A stretch of DNA of 64,000 nt from contig JACEEZ010009489.1 of NCBI GenBank assembly GCA_016584305.1, positions 136,001 to 200,000 on the forward strand. The letters are read 5' to 3'. Of this stretch, positions 11,311 to 23,689 are shown in pieces. The notes beneath the pieces were generated by a model, which worked only from the letters and a program-made list of their open reading frames with translations, was not told the origin of the DNA and made no database searches. The translations under genes and the position numbers were made by a program. Each line of letters begins with the position of its first letter. Position 1 is the first letter of the stretch. The DNA is from Chionoecetes opilio (lineage: Eukaryota > Arthropoda > Malacostraca > Decapoda > Majidae).

Positions 11311-11960
11311 TTCCGTCTTGTTCCAAGAAATACGTAACAACTTTACTCTCGTCTACCTCATTTATTCTTATTGAAAATGAGCCAGACCATCTTGGCCCAG
11401 AAAGCCTTGTGGAGGGCCACAGAAACCCCGGGCCACTGTGATGGCCAGGGCACACCTGCACACTGGCCCTCCTACACAGCACTCCCGGCCCATGCTGGCC
11501 TGGCCTCCCTTCACAGCATGGCCAAATGGTTCATCAGGCAAATATCCTCACTTGTACTGGTAAAGATACAAACATTTCATCCAACACTTTGGCGAAATCT
11601 AGGTGTATGGACAAAAAAAGAACAAATCACCGTGGGCGTCAAGGACTTTACGTTAACTTAAAGTTGTGAAAACCCATTCAAGCAACACCACCTACGTGTG
11701 TTAGTCTCTGTTTGTAGAAATTTTCTTGGACTAAGTCGATGTAACACTTGGAAGTTATTTTGCCTCATCCACATGACACAATTACGTCTGTATAACTCAC
11801 GGCTTGACCAGAATCACACTGGGACGTTAAGTTGCACGTTAGGCTTTCCTTAGCCGTGTGAGGGTGATGAAAAGACAGGATACTCTGAGGTGTGCGGCCA
11901 CCCTTACACAGCTCACCTTCCACACCAGTAATGCCAAAGAGACTTGAGGAACATGCCTTT
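11311..11960. other. Intergenic DNA without recognised features
   Basis: Nothing supportable. A 96-codon frame at 11371-11661 has no recognisable domain. Confidence 0.55.
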
Positions 11961-12025
11961 ACAGGAACTTCCTCGTGTAGGTCTCGCAGCCATTTGTAGC
12001 TTCCTTATTTTCTTAAGTTCTTAGG
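11961..12025 (+). repeat. LINE 3'-end fragment
   Basis: AGGAACTTCCTCGTGTAGGTC ... TTGTAGCTTCCTTATTTTCT plus tail, as at 9868-9932. Confidence 0.78.
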
Positions 12026-12332
12026 AGGGCACCCGACAACCTCTGGCAACTCTGGTGGTCTTGCAGGCAGATGTACGTGAAGACAGTATTTGTATGTGAG
12101 GAATTAACACACGACTGTATCATGTGGGGATTGTTGATGTGCAGGGTGTACCAGTTTGACATTAGTGCTCTGCCTGTCACTTATATTTGTAGATGCTGCT
12201 TAGGTTAGACACAATCCATCATTTTAGCATCTTTAGGGCTCTTCTCCAGCTTGTTCATAGTGTGAAAGTGTTCGCTCATTCATCTCATCTCGCACACAAA
12301 CCGAAGTGGGACCAATTTGTACAGTTAGTGAC

Positions 12333-12546
12333 TTAACCCCTTCACGCCCAGATCTTTTCTTGGCTATAAAAAAATGGTCTGTTCTCCAGCCATAAAATAA
12401 CGAAAAGTAACTGAATATACCAAATGAGTTAGTGGATAAGGCTACTAAACAGGTCATATTTATAAAACATTGCTTATATTCACTAAAAATCGTCTAATGG
12501 TACCCAAATTATAATGGAAATTACGTTCTGGGTCTCAAGGGGTTAA
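12333..12546 (+). mobile_element. piggyBac-like MITE, copy 3
   Basis: TTAACCCCTTCACGCCCAGA to GGTCTCAAGGGGTTAA, with TTAA at both outer edges. Confidence 0.88.
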
Positions 12547-12602
12547 GTGCTGATTTCTTCCTTAGGCGATGTGAAGCGGTAATAGCGATCTAACCAGTGT
12601 AT

Positions 12603-12814
12603 GTCTCTCTCTCTCTCTCTAGCGATCTAACCAGTCTCTCTCTCTCTAGCGATCTAACCAGTCTCTCTCTCTCTCTCTAGCGATCTAACCAGTCTCTCTC
12701 TCTCTCTCTAACGATCTAACCAGTCTCTCTCTCTCTCTCTAGCGATCTAACCAGTCTCTCTCTCTCTCTCTCTCTCTAGCGATCTAACCAGTCTCTCTCT
12801 CTCTAGTGATCTAA

Positions 12815-12866
<52 letters not shown>
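12603..12866. repeat. (CT)n blocks separated by a conserved 14-mer
   Basis: At least eight CT-dinucleotide blocks of different length are separated by AGCGATCTAACCAGT, then a pure (CT)n run follows. This is a compound minisatellite whose microsatellite part varies. Confidence 0.92.
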
Positions 12867-12868
<2 letters not shown>

Positions 12869-13177
12869 GTTAAATGGTTGCCAGTACGATGCCACTCAGG
12901 CTTTGGGCAAACACTACACCACCACTACAAGCTTCCAGTTCTCTCATCTATTTACTCTTGGTTCTCTGCTTCCCTCTGTCCTGCCATCCTGCCTGTATTT
13001 TCTTCCTTTTTCATCCCTTTTGTATATTATTGGCATGCCTGATCTTCCCTTCTGAGAGTTGTCTAATGTCATCAAAGGCAGACTTGACATTTGCTTCATC
13101 CTAGCACCTCAAGGTTCTTTCAAAAGACTTTCGTTGTTTTATTTTTTTACTGTAGAATAGATCTTTCAACTCGTGTG

Positions 13178-13179
<2 letters not shown>

Positions 13180-13206
<27 letters not shown>
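13180..13206. repeat. (TG)n microsatellite
   Basis: Simple TG run. Confidence 0.9.
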
Positions 13207-13208
<2 letters not shown>

Positions 13209-13484
13209 TAAAGACAGCTAGCCAAGATGTAAGAGAAAGACAGATGGTCATTTTTCTCCCATGGCCTTCTAGACACACCTGTGCTTACCAAGAAAACGAT
13301 GCACAGCCGACACAAGTCTTCCATAAACGCAGTGATCTTATAACACTGCACAGATAGTAATCAGTGTAAATAGTTTTGTTTTTAGTTAAGGATCATAAGT
13401 CCAAATGACACCAAATATATAGTACTTTACCTTCTCACGGCAGCAACACACGATGGCTGTATTGTCTGAAGAGGATTGGTGATT

Positions 13485-13815
13485 CTCTTGGCCTCTTGTA
13501 GCTTCCTTATTATCTTATGTCATCCCCGGCGGGTGTTTATTGACCATTAGCGACTCTCCCCCTAATTAATCGCGGCCTCTTGTAGCTTCCTTATTATCTT
13601 ATGTCATCCCCGGCGGGTGTTTATTGACCATTAGCGACTCTCCCCCTAATTAATCGCGGCCTCTTGTAGCTTCCTTATTATCTTATGTCATCCCCGACGG
13701 GTGTTTATTGACCATTAGCGACTCTCCCCCTAATTAATCGCGGCCTCTTGTAGCTTCCTTATTATCTTATGCCATCCCCGGCGGGTGTTTATTGACCATT
13801 AGCGACTCTCCCGTA
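13485..13815 (+). repeat. 84-bp tandem repeat built on a LINE 3' end, 4 copies
   Basis: Each unit starts GCGGCCTCTTGTAGCTTCCT (the LINE-end motif), then has CATCCCCGGCGGGTGTTTAT and TGACCATTAGCGACTCTCCC. Copies are nearly identical, so a TE insertion plus flank was amplified in tandem. Confidence 0.92.
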
Positions 13816-14036
13816 ATGAATGACTCCTGCATATGAAACAGGAAGACGGGAATAGCCAAACCTGCTGTACTGCATGTCTGGTATTGGAAGTTGAGGCTAA
13901 ACAAGCGTAGAAAGTCTTGAGGTACACTTGAAAACCCTTACTGGGACCACATCTCACACTACTTCTTCAATACTTCTGACATAATACTTCTTCAATGCCC
14001 AATGTTGCCAGATCCTCATCAACACACTGGCCTCCA

Positions 14037-14345
14037 CAGGGCATTTATAAGCCAATCTTACTGGGCGCCATTCTTTGGATAGCCAGAAAGGTGAAGGCCT
14101 ACCTGTTCAAATATAGTTTTTTGGATACCATCAACTTCACCCTTTTGTATGTTGTGTATAAATAAAGATCCTATGCAGTAATAAGAGTGCACTTCTGGAT
14201 CTAACACACACAGATAAGATGAACCATTGTATCCAGGAAGGATTTTATGAACATGTCGCCCAGTAGCTTAAAATTGTTCTTACTGGGCGACAGTTTTCCA
14301 TCACTGGGAGACATTTTGGCCGCCCAGTTACCATGTTAAAAATGC
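14037..14345 (-). mobile_element. ~300-bp GGCATTTWTAA MITE, copy 1
   Basis: Ends GGGCATTTATAAGCCAATCT and TAACATGGTAACTGGGCG (other strand), internally carrying CACTTCTGGATCTAACACAC. Same element as 45112-45412 and 61518-61815, reversed here. Confidence 0.85.
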
Positions 14346-14539
14346 ACTGTGCCTCCATGTCTCACACTACACTGAAGAAAACCATCTGTAAATCCGTTGA
14401 TACCAGAGATCCTCATCACTTGTACTATGGAGAACAGGTCAGCATTGTGTAGTACCAATAGCAGGTTGAGGAGTGTTGAAGCTGAATCAGTATTACTTTC
14501 TATACGCCAACATGTTATTCTCATTTTAGATCCAACGTA

Positions 14540-14870
14540 TTCTCAAAAAGTCCATTAAATCCGAAGTCCGTTAAATCCGAAGTCCGTTAAATCCGAAGTC
14601 CATTATATCGAGGTCCATTAAATCCGAAGTCCGTTAAATCCGAAGTCCATTATATCGAGGTCCATTAATCCGAAGTCCATTAAATCCGAAGTCCATTAAA
14701 TCGAGGTCCGTTAAATCCGAAGTCCGTTAAATCCGAAGTCCATTAAATCCGAAGTCCATTATATCGAGGTCCGTTAAATCCGAAGTCCATTAAATCCGAA
14801 GTCCATTAAATCCAAAGTCCATTAAATCCAAAGTCCATTAAATTGAGGGTCGAGTGAATTAAGTTCTCAT
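14540..14870. repeat. ~16-bp tandem repeat (TCCRTTAAATCCGAAG)
   Basis: About 20 units of TCCGTTAAATCCGAAG with interspersed TCCATTAAATCGAGG variants, ending TTAAATTGAGGGTCGAG. The variant resembles the TIR motif CCCTCGATTTAAYGGAC seen near 59797 and 63290, so the array probably arose from a TIR end. Confidence 0.9.
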
Positions 14871-15018
14871 TCTCACTCACTAAGGTATCATTGTAGTGTT
14901 ATGTGAACTTCCTTACTCACGTATTCACTTATTCTCAGTGTTGACGGTGTGACTCAGCGGCAGTGTCTGTGCTGTAGCCACGCCCTGTAACAGCCCAGAT
15001 GAAGCCGGTGTTTTCATG

Positions 15019-15281
15019 TACCTACTAGATAACACTATAGTCGCCAGTCACTCGCCACTGCACTAATGTCGCCAGGCACAATATATTACGAATTTTAGCA
15101 TCACTACAGCCTTGTATGTGCCACTGAAGACGCATGCACAGTAGTTTATATTATGTACATCACACTACATGTCTTCAGTGGCACATAAAAGCCTGTAATG
15201 ATGCTAAAATTCGTAATATATTGTGCCTGGCGACATTCGTGCAGTGGCGAGTGACTGGCGACTATAGTGTTATCTACGGTA
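15019..15281. mobile_element. TACCGTAG foldback MITE, copy 1
   Basis: Palindromic ~258-bp element. The arms carry GATAACACTATAGTCGCCAG, TGTCGCCAGGCACAATATAT and TACGAATTTTAGCATCA, repeated in reverse complement on the right to TATCTACGGTA. Five copies in the window. No coding capacity. Confidence 0.9.
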
Positions 15282-15960
15282 GTGTAGTTCCTCAGTGTTT
15301 GGGAAAAGGGGAAAGTTTTTGATTGGAAAGTGTTGAAAATATCTCCATCAATGCATGAAGTATTTTGTAGACGCATAGTACTTGCTTTAGCTGCACAAAT
15401 CATACTGTCTTGTACTGCTGTAGTATTACTTTGTGTGCTTACTACTATCATAGTCACCACCACCACCACCACCACTGTAGAGAAGCACCTTGTAGGCTCT
15501 GTTGTCCTCCCCTCTCTTGCAGGGCATGGCTGTGTTTTGAGCACTTGTTGCATCCGTGGGTGTAGTGATGTAGAGTCTATTTTTTTAAACAAGGCAAAAA
15601 ATGCTGACCCCTTGCTGCTTACTGACTGATATTTGATGCCAGGAGAAGGGAATACTACGCTTCTTCTTAATTTCAGCTGTATTTTATCATAGTTAACCCT
15701 ATCAGGTAAACAGAGGCATCATTCTAAGCATGAGACCTTCAGATAGAATTAATTTTTTGCCTCGTTAAAAAAAGTAGACTGAGCCTTCCTGCTAACCGGT
15801 GTTGATGAAACCCCCTTCAGCCAAGTGTAGTGTTGTTATGGCAGCTGTGGGGTTTTGGGTCAGCCCTTGAGGGGGATAGACCAATGCTTGAAATGCTCAT
15901 GTTCTTGTCTCATTCATTTTGAGAGCTGTTAGCTTGACACCCATACATGAAAAACCAGAA
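15282..15960. other. Intergenic DNA with a short (ACC)n
   Basis: A (CAC)n run at 15457-15475. No gene recognised. Confidence 0.55.
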
Positions 15961-15984
15961 GCACGATTAAGGTGGATGAAGGGA

Positions 15985-16292
15985 TACAATATAGGCGATG
16001 TAGGAAAAGTTCTTAAGGTAGTAAGCAGGGTAGAACAAGAAGTCACGGATTCAAGCTGGAAAGCGTAGATTTAAAAAGGAAATTGGGAGAAACTGGTTCC
16101 CAAATAGGGTGGTGAATGATTGGCATGGACTCAGTCGTCAGGTGGTCAATGCGGAGTCTATTGGGGTCTTTAAAAGGAGTCTGGATAAATTCATGGATGG
16201 GGAAGAGAGGTGGATATAGGTAGAGTTAAGTAACGGGAACTACCTCGTGTAGGTCTCACGGCCTCTTGTAGCTTCCTTACTTTCTTATGTAA
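15985..16292 (+). mobile_element. CR1-like LINE 3' fragment
   Basis: In one frame it reads like the C-terminus of a CR1-type RT: FKRSLDKFMDGEERWI near the end, preceded by a [11 protein letters not shown] block, then ACTACCTCGTGTAGGTCTCA and CTTGTAGCTTCCTTACTTTC plus tail. Frameshifted and 5'-truncated. Confidence 0.8.
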
Positions 16293-16689
16293 GTGTGCAC
16301 TGTACTCTGCAAGGATAGAATCTGGAACTACAGGGCTTTTTGCTTACCTCCCTCCCCAAGGCTGAGGGTGACGCTACTTTACTGTAGAGTGTAGGGAGGT
16401 GTATCAGGCGTATTGTGATCACCCCGGACTTTGTATTGAAAAAAAAAAAAAAGTTCCTCATCAAGAAGCCGTGAAAGACAATCTGCAAGTTCATGGCTGG
16501 TAGTTTTGTTGTGAGTGTGGCAGGATTGTTATGGCTAGGTGTGGCCGCTAAGTGGTGTACTAGATAAGGTAATCTAGGTGTTGTTAGTATGCTATGGAAG
16601 TACCTGCTATCTTCTAGGTGTAGCAATAAGGTATGATATCTTAAAGATGTGTGTGTGTGTGTAGCTGGTTGGGTGTATGTGTGTGTGTG

Positions 16690-17665
16690 TGTGTGTAATG
16701 ACTTAGGTGTAGCGTACAGGGCCTGAACTATACTTTTGTGGGCCTGTCTCTGTTTCCTCTATCTATATTGATCTAGTTTTTCCTTAAATTGATGCACACT
16801 TTTTGCCATTGCCACCTCTTCTTCCAGTCCATTCCAGGCATCTATACTTTCAGTCTATTCCAGGCATCTATACTTTGTCCATTCCAGGCATCTATACTTT
16901 GTCCATTCCAGGCATCTATACTTTCAGTCTATTCCAGGCATCTATACTTTGTCCATTCCAGGCATCTATACTTTCAGTCTATTCGAGGCATCTATACTTT
17001 GTCCATTCCAGCATCTATACTTTCAGTCTATTCCAGGCATCTATACTTTGTCCATTCCAGGCGTCTATACTTTCAGTCCATTCTAGGCATCTATACTTTC
17101 AGTCTATTCCAGGCATCTATACTTTGTCCATTCCAGACATCTATACTTTCAGTCTATTCCAGGCATCTATACTTTGTCCATTCCAGGCGTCTATACTTTC
17201 AGTCCATTCGAGGCATCTATACTTTCAGTCTATTCGAGGCATCTATACTTTGTCCATTCCAGACATCTATACTATTCCAGCATCTATTTCCACGGCATCT
17301 ATACTTTGTCCATTCGAGGCATCTATACTTTCGTCTATTCCAGGCATCTATACTTTGTCCATTCCAGACATCTATACTTTCAGTCTATTCCAGGCATCTA
17401 TACTTTGTCCATTCCAGACATCTATACTTTGTCTATTCCAGGCATCTATACTTTGTCCATTCCAGACATCTATACTTTCAGTCCATTCCAGGCATCTATA
17501 CTTTCAGTCCATTCCAGGCATCTATACTTTCAGTCCATTCCAGGCATCTATACTTTCAGTCTATTCGAGGCATCTATACTTTGTCCATTCCAGGCATCTA
17601 TACTTTCAGTCCATTCCAGGCATCTATACTTTCAGTCTATTCCAGGCATCTATACTTTGTCTTCG
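16690..17665 (+). repeat. Dispersed repeat containing a 24/26-bp minisatellite
   Basis: The left flank matches 4915-5290. From about 16835 to 17665 some 30 units of (TC)YATTCCAGGCATCTATACTTT follow, with TG or TCAG spacers giving 24- or 26-bp periods. Open frames through the array (IYTFS..IPG) are by-products of the repeat. No polypeptide is claimed. Confidence 0.92.
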
Positions 17666-17754
17666 GCATATACTTCCATCAGGATCTAACTTGTGCGTTT
17701 GGAAACTATAGACTTTGTTATCAAGCATCTTCATTTCCTCAAGCATTTTCCTTT

Positions 17755-17961
17755 CACCCCTTCACGCCCAGATCTTTCCTTCGCTATATAAATCGTGTTG
17801 TCAGCCATAAAATTACGAAGTCACTGAATATACCAAATTAGTTAGTGGACAAGGGTACTAAACAGGTCATAGCTATAAACTATTGCTTATAGTCACTATA
17901 AAAATCGTCTAATGGTACCCAAATTACAATGGAAATTACGTTCTGGGTCTCAAGGGGGTTA
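17755..17961 (+). mobile_element. piggyBac-like MITE, copy 4
   Basis: CACCCCTTCACGCCCAGATC to GGTCTCAAGGGGGTTA. The left TTAA is lost. Confidence 0.8.
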
Positions 17962-18116
17962 TCTGACCCATTTCTCGGGTTGAATTATTTTTTTTGTCTC
18001 GTTTGCTAGTTTTGAATTTGAACCTTTTTTAATTATTTCTTCACTGTATAATGGAACATGGTTTTGGGTTCCTTTCTTATTATCTATTTCTCTGGTTTGA
18101 TACTTTTTCCCCCTCT

Positions 18117-18328
18117 TAACCCCTTCACGCCCAGATCTTTCCTTTACTATAAAAAATTGTATGTTGTCGAGCCATAAAACTACGAAAAGTAACTGAATAT
18201 ACCAAATTAGTTAGTGGACAAGGATACTAAACAGGTCATAGCTATTAAATATTGCTTATAGTCACTAAAAATCGTCTTATGGTACCCAAATTACAATGGA
18301 AATTACGTTCTGGGTCTCAAGGGGTTAA
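18117..18328 (+). mobile_element. piggyBac-like MITE, copy 5
   Basis: TTAACCCCTTCACGCCCAGA to GGTCTCAAGGGGTTAA, both TTAA edges intact. Confidence 0.9.
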
Positions 18329-18955
18329 GTCTCGTCTCATCTCATATTCGCTCTTCTCCTCTTTACATTGAATCTTTGTTGACATGTTTACTTCACTGTG
18401 TATAATGGAACCTGTTTTCCAGTTCCTTTCCCACATACTTCTAGGAAAAAGTAGTGTGTACGAGTGTCTTTTTCATGATCATTTGTAATATATATCGTTT
18501 AATGTTGTTATTATTTCCGATTCACAAAGTACTGCCTAGATCTTTGCTGTGTGACTACCCCTGTGTCTCTGCTGCTGTTACCCTCATTGCTAAGCGTGGT
18601 CCAAGGCTCAACATTGACTTCCGATAGTGAATATAGTCGTCAAGAGTAGTTTTAGACAAAATATATATATACATAGATTATATTTTTGAACTGAAGAATG
18701 AGTGTGAAGTGTGCGAGTTAGTGCAGTAAGTTGTAATAAGTTGTAATATAGTATTGTGCAGAAAATATATTATGTTAATAAATTGCAGATATATATATAT
18801 ATATATACATAATCTCCGGAGTTTGATTTTTTTAGCAAGTGTGTTCATTCATCCATTTGTCTGTGTTGCTGTGAATGGATCGGGCGGAATGGTGGCCGGC
18901 AATGCTCTGTCTGGGCGGAAGGTTAACACAGGTCACCAGGACAACAACTGCCTCA
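18329..18955. other. AT-rich intergenic DNA with small TA microsatellites
   Basis: Short (TA)n runs near 18660 and 18790. No gene recognised. Confidence 0.55.
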
Positions 18956-18961
18956 ATCCGA

Positions 18962-19196
18962 CACTCCCTTATCGTCGCCAACACTACAGTCGCCACTACA
19001 CTAATGTCGCCAGGTGCCATATTATGAATTTTAGCATCACTACAGACTCATATGTGCCACTTAAGACATGTACGTAATATAACCTACTGTGCATGCCTCT
19101 TCAGTGGCACATACAAGTCTGTCATGATGCTAAAAGTAATATATGGCGCCTGGCGACATTTAGTGCAGTGGCGGCTATAGTGTTGTTGACGGTAGG
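18962..19196. mobile_element. TACCGTAG foldback MITE, copy 2 (diverged)
   Basis: Shortened, diverged palindrome with TACAGTCGCCACTACACTAA, ATTTTAGCATCACTACAG and the right end GGCTATAGTGTTGTTGACGG. Confidence 0.75.
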
Positions 19197-19487
19197 CGGA
19201 ACAAGTGACAACCAGGACTGCGTGATGTCAGGCAGAACACAGGCCGCCCGACACTCACTGTGGGGGCCATGGAGGTAAACTCAGACCAGTTTTAGAGGTG
19301 CAACATTGAGAGAGAGAGAGAGAGAGAGAGTTAATGAAGTGGTCAAAATATTATACTTTTGGTACTGTAGTTGGTATATTTTCCAGCTAATTGACAGCTT
19401 CAATCTTACTATCTGGGGGAATATTTGACTGAGGTTCTTCAAGTCAAGTTCGGTATCTAAATTTCATGGCTAAAAATAACGTATTGA

Positions 19488-20289
19488 GTTAAAGTAGCTG
19501 TCCGGACCTTCCCTTCATTCCCCAAGTAGCTGTCTGAACCTTCCCTTCATTCCCCAAGTAGCTGTCCGGACCTTCCCTTCATTCCCCAAGTAGCTGTCCG
19601 AACCTTCCCTTCATTCCTCAAGTAGCTGTCCGGACCTTCCCTTCATTCCCCAAGTAGCTGTCTGAACCTTCCCTTCATTCCCCAAGTAGCTGTCCGGACC
19701 TTCCCTTCATTCCCCAAGTAGCTGTCCGAACCTTCCCTTCATTCCCCAAGTAGCTGTCCGGACCTTCCCTTCATTCCCCAAGTAGCTGTCTGAACCTTCC
19801 CTTCATTCCCAAGTAGCTGTCCGGACCTTCCCTTCATTCCCCAAGTAGCTGTCCGAACCTTCCCTTCATTCCTCAAGTAGCTGTCCGAACCTTCCCTTCA
19901 TTCCCCAAGTAGCTGTCCGGACCTTCCCTTCATTCCCCAAGTAGCTGTCCGAACCTTCCCTTCATTCCCCAAGTAGCTGTCCGGACCTTCCCTTCATTCC
20001 TCAAGTAGCTGTCCGGACCTTCCCTTCATTCCCCAAGTAGCTGTCCGAACCTTCCCTTCATTCCCCAAGTAGCTGTCCGAACCTTCCCTTCATTCCCCAA
20101 GTAGCTGTCCGGACCTTCCCTTCATTCCTCAAGTAGCTGTCCGGACCTTCCCTTCATTCCTCAAGTAGCTGTCCGAACCTTCCCTTCATTCCCCAAGTAG
20201 CTGTCCGAACCTTCCCTTCATTCCCCAAGTAGCTGTCCGGACCTTCCCTTCATTCCTCAAGTAGCTGTCCGGACCTTCCCTTCCTTCCT
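19488..20289 (+). repeat. 32-bp tandem repeat, ~25 copies
   Basis: Unit AAGTAGCTGTCCGGACCTTC plus CCTTCATTCCCC. Variants CCGAACC, CTGAACC and TCCTC alternate in a partly regular higher-order pattern. Few indels. Confidence 0.95.
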
Positions 20290-20323
20290 CCACAGCCTCG
20301 GGGGGGCATGACGTCAAAGCTTA

Positions 20324-20482
20324 ATGTCACTCACTAGAAAACATCTGTCATTTATAAATATTCGTATCACTATTATCATTCATGACAACAATTATTACAA
20401 GTGGGTGTCATAATTGCTGTCATCAATGATAATAGTGATACATATATTTATAAATGGCAGACATTTTCTAGTGACTGACATG
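20324..20482. mobile_element. ~160-bp foldback MITE
   Basis: The left arm has ACTAGAAAACATCTGTCATT, TATAAATATTCGTATCACTA and TTATCATTCATGAC; the right arm mirrors it (GATAATAGTGATACATATAT ... GCAGACATTTTCTAGTGA). Arms ~70 bp. Only one copy in this window. Confidence 0.8.
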
Positions 20483-20484
20483 AG

Positions 20485-21085
20485 TTGGCATATGACACTC
20501 CTCCCTCACACAGATATTCCCAAGCAGCAGTATTAACGGACAAGACATTCACTGCTCTGGCCTCGGATGCAGGCTGTCTTCTTGAGGTAAAATATAAAGG
20601 TGTGATTGGAAGGTGGTTGTTTGAGGGTCAACCTAGGAGTGAGTTTGGAGGTCAGTCACCCAGTAGATGACGGGTTACATGTAGGCAGGTCACGAGGGTT
20701 CACAAGACATCACCGTGCAGTCATTTGAGAAGTGATGAGGCAGTGTATGGTGTCAGAAGTAAAACATTCCCTATCAAGTCTATGCCCAGCCAGCTCACAC
20801 CACCTGTACGTGCAGTGATGCCATGGTCAACATCATCAGCTAATGACCACAACACCACTGTACACACAGGCTAAGCTAAGGTAGTGATGGAGATTTGATA
20901 GAGTTTTTTACCCTCAGCGCCAAACACTACCTGCGTCACTTCTCAAATGATGGTCTGATGAATTGTATCTTGGTGTTATATAAATACCTTTGTGGTGGAT
21001 TTTCAATTCTAGTCACTATATATCAACTGCTTCTACGTCTCCTCAAACTGCCTTAACCCTACGGAACTCCTAAAAAGATTTATCA
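20485..21085. other. Intergenic DNA, no gene recognised
   Basis: Mixed-composition sequence. Nothing supportable. Confidence 0.5.
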
Positions 21086-21104
21086 GGTGACACATCATAT
21101 AGGT

Positions 21105-21520
<416 letters not shown>

Positions 21521-21659
21521 GCCACCTCATGGCCACTCGATGTGTGGCCACCTTGGATACCAACTCTCCAGTGAGCCATAACTCCCCATTGGCAGCCACT
21601 GTACTGCCACATTGAGGTGTTTCTGGACGTCCCGGCAAGACAGATTTTTTCACTTGCCA

Positions 21660-22150
21660 AACCTCCGTCTGTCTCTCAGGACGCCTTGCAGGTGTTTATC
21701 CCCGGGGGAAATGGTGCATTTTCCCCCCCAACACCAGGCAAGTGTGACCTGGAGGGACACTTGTGTGGAGACAGGACGGAGGAATACTGCCATCATTGCA
21801 TCTCTCCCGCAGCGAGCCAGACTGCTACTGCCAGGCCCTGCACTGTCCTAGTAACGTGTTCCTGACCTCCCTGTAAGACTGTTACTGCCACTGGTGGGCT
21901 GGTGAGCTTCATGAGGCTATCAGTGGCAGTTGCTGTCTTACAGGGACGCCCAGAACATGTTAATGTGTTGGCTCAGTGCCTGGCAGCAGGGCTCTGGCTC
22001 ACTGTGGGAGAGTAATAATGGCTTTGCTGCTCCGTCATGTCTTCACAAAAGTGTCCCTCCAGGTCACACTTGCCTGGTGTCGGGGGAGAACATGCACCTT
22101 TTCCACGTGAATCAACACCTGCCAGGCGTCCTGAGAGACAGACTGAGAAG
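21660..22150. mobile_element. ~490-bp foldback element
   Basis: Long imperfect palindrome. Left: CTGTCTCTCAGGACGCCTTG ... GACCTGGAGGGACACTTGTG ... GCCAGGCCCTGCAC. Right: the reverse complement (CAGTGCCTGGCAGCAGGGC ... AGTGTCCCTCCAGGTCACAC ... CAGGCGTCCTGAGAGACAG). The centre, near 21900, is CTCCCTGTAAGAC/GTCTTACAGGG. No TSD identified. Confidence 0.82.
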
Positions 22151-22159
22151 AACAGGCAG

Positions 22160-22820
22160 ATTAAGATACTAAGATTCTGTCTGTCTGATTCTGCAATAAG
22201 ATTCCTAATAAGGAGAAGTCTTGAGGAATGACTGGGAAACGAGCATCATGAAACTAATCCCACGGACGATTGGTTGTACTTTATCATCAAACTTATGACC
22301 AGCACAACACTGAGATGCCTTAAGCTTCATTACCCTAACCACAACTACAGTACCAAGGTATAATGTATTATTCTTATGTTGCACCTCCAAAACTGGTTAG
22401 GATATACCTCTGTTCAGCCCCAACAGTCAAGTCTGTGGCGGCGTGTGCGGCCCCGTGCCTGGCTGTCCCTGGCTGGCTGAGGCGTGACGGGCAGAGGTGA
22501 TGCGTGTCCTGGTGACCTCCTTCCATCCATTGCATTGCCGGCTGCTACTCTAGTCACTCAGCTATGTATTGGCGGCACACACACATACACACACGTCAAG
22601 TCTGAAATGAGCAAAAGTCACTACCCTGCGCCACCACCACACATAACACAGTGGAGCAATACATCACTCGGCTATGTGTTGGCGGCACACACAACGCTGC
22701 TTCAACTTTGGCGGCACGGATGTGGTGTCTGTAATGAGCAGAAGTCACACCGCCGCACCACCACCACACACGTGAACACAGGGAGCCAATACGTCACAGG
22801 AGTGGAAGTGAACAGTGTGC
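22160..22820. other. Intergenic DNA with a short internal duplication
   Basis: Two ~90-bp related segments (near 22560-22640 and 22675-22760) share TATGTRTTGGCGGCACACAC and CACCACCACACA. No gene recognised. Confidence 0.55.
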
Positions 22821-22822
22821 TT

Positions 22823-23019
22823 ACCCCTTCACGCCCAGATCTTTCCATTGCTATATAAAATAGTCTGTTATTAGCTATAAAATTACGAAAAGGAACCAAA
22901 TTTGCTACTAAGGATACTAAGTAGGTCATATCTATTAAAATATTGCTTCTATCTACTCAAAATTTGTCTCATGGTACCCAAATTACAATGGAAATTACGT
23001 TCTGGGCCTCAAGGGGTCA
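22823..23019 (+). mobile_element. piggyBac-like MITE, copy 6
   Basis: ACCCCTTCACGCCCAGATCT to GGGCCTCAAGGGGTCAA. The TTAA edges are mutated. Confidence 0.82.
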
Positions 23020-23689
23020 ATCCTTTGGTCTGCTCCGTGCCCGCCCTGCCGCCGCTCCCTCACCCAGGTCACAACAAACACAGGGAGACACCGTGGACTG
23101 TATACAGATTTCTTTTATAATCACAAAGCTATGTATATAATATCTACAAGAAATTAGGATACTTAATTAGATGATTTGTAAACATTTATACACTAATTAG
23201 CATATCTTTCAGCGTTTTAATTATTATTTATTATTATTATTATTATTATTAAAGACTTTAATAAATTACACTTCCAAGAAAAGTTATTAATCAAGTTTCT
23301 TGCTTACTAAAAAAATATTGACACTAATTTTTCACCCAAATCTGTTTACAAACATTCACTCATTTAAATGGCTATATTAAATTACATACATAAATATATT
23401 ATTTCTTTAGAACCAATGACAAAATATGATACCATGTGGAGGCGAGAACCACCGTACGGCGTCCCCGGATAACAACCAAAACATTTCACCTCAAACGACC
23501 TCTGTACGACCCCACCCCTGCAGGCCACTCTGCCGGCAGGGAGTGGGGCAGGGGACACCAAGCCACCGGACACCAACAGAAGTCTTGGTGAAGTGGAAAT
23601 CAACAACAGTGTCGGCGTCATGTTGAACAGACACACAGCAAAACCAGGGCCAGCGTACACACTAGCAGTACCGAGAATTACATTTTGAT

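Noticed and set aside
16789..17841. 350- and 302-codon open frames rich in SIPGIYTLS / FQASIL
   Set aside because: They are by-products of the 24/26-bp minisatellite, open in overlapping frames, with no domain.
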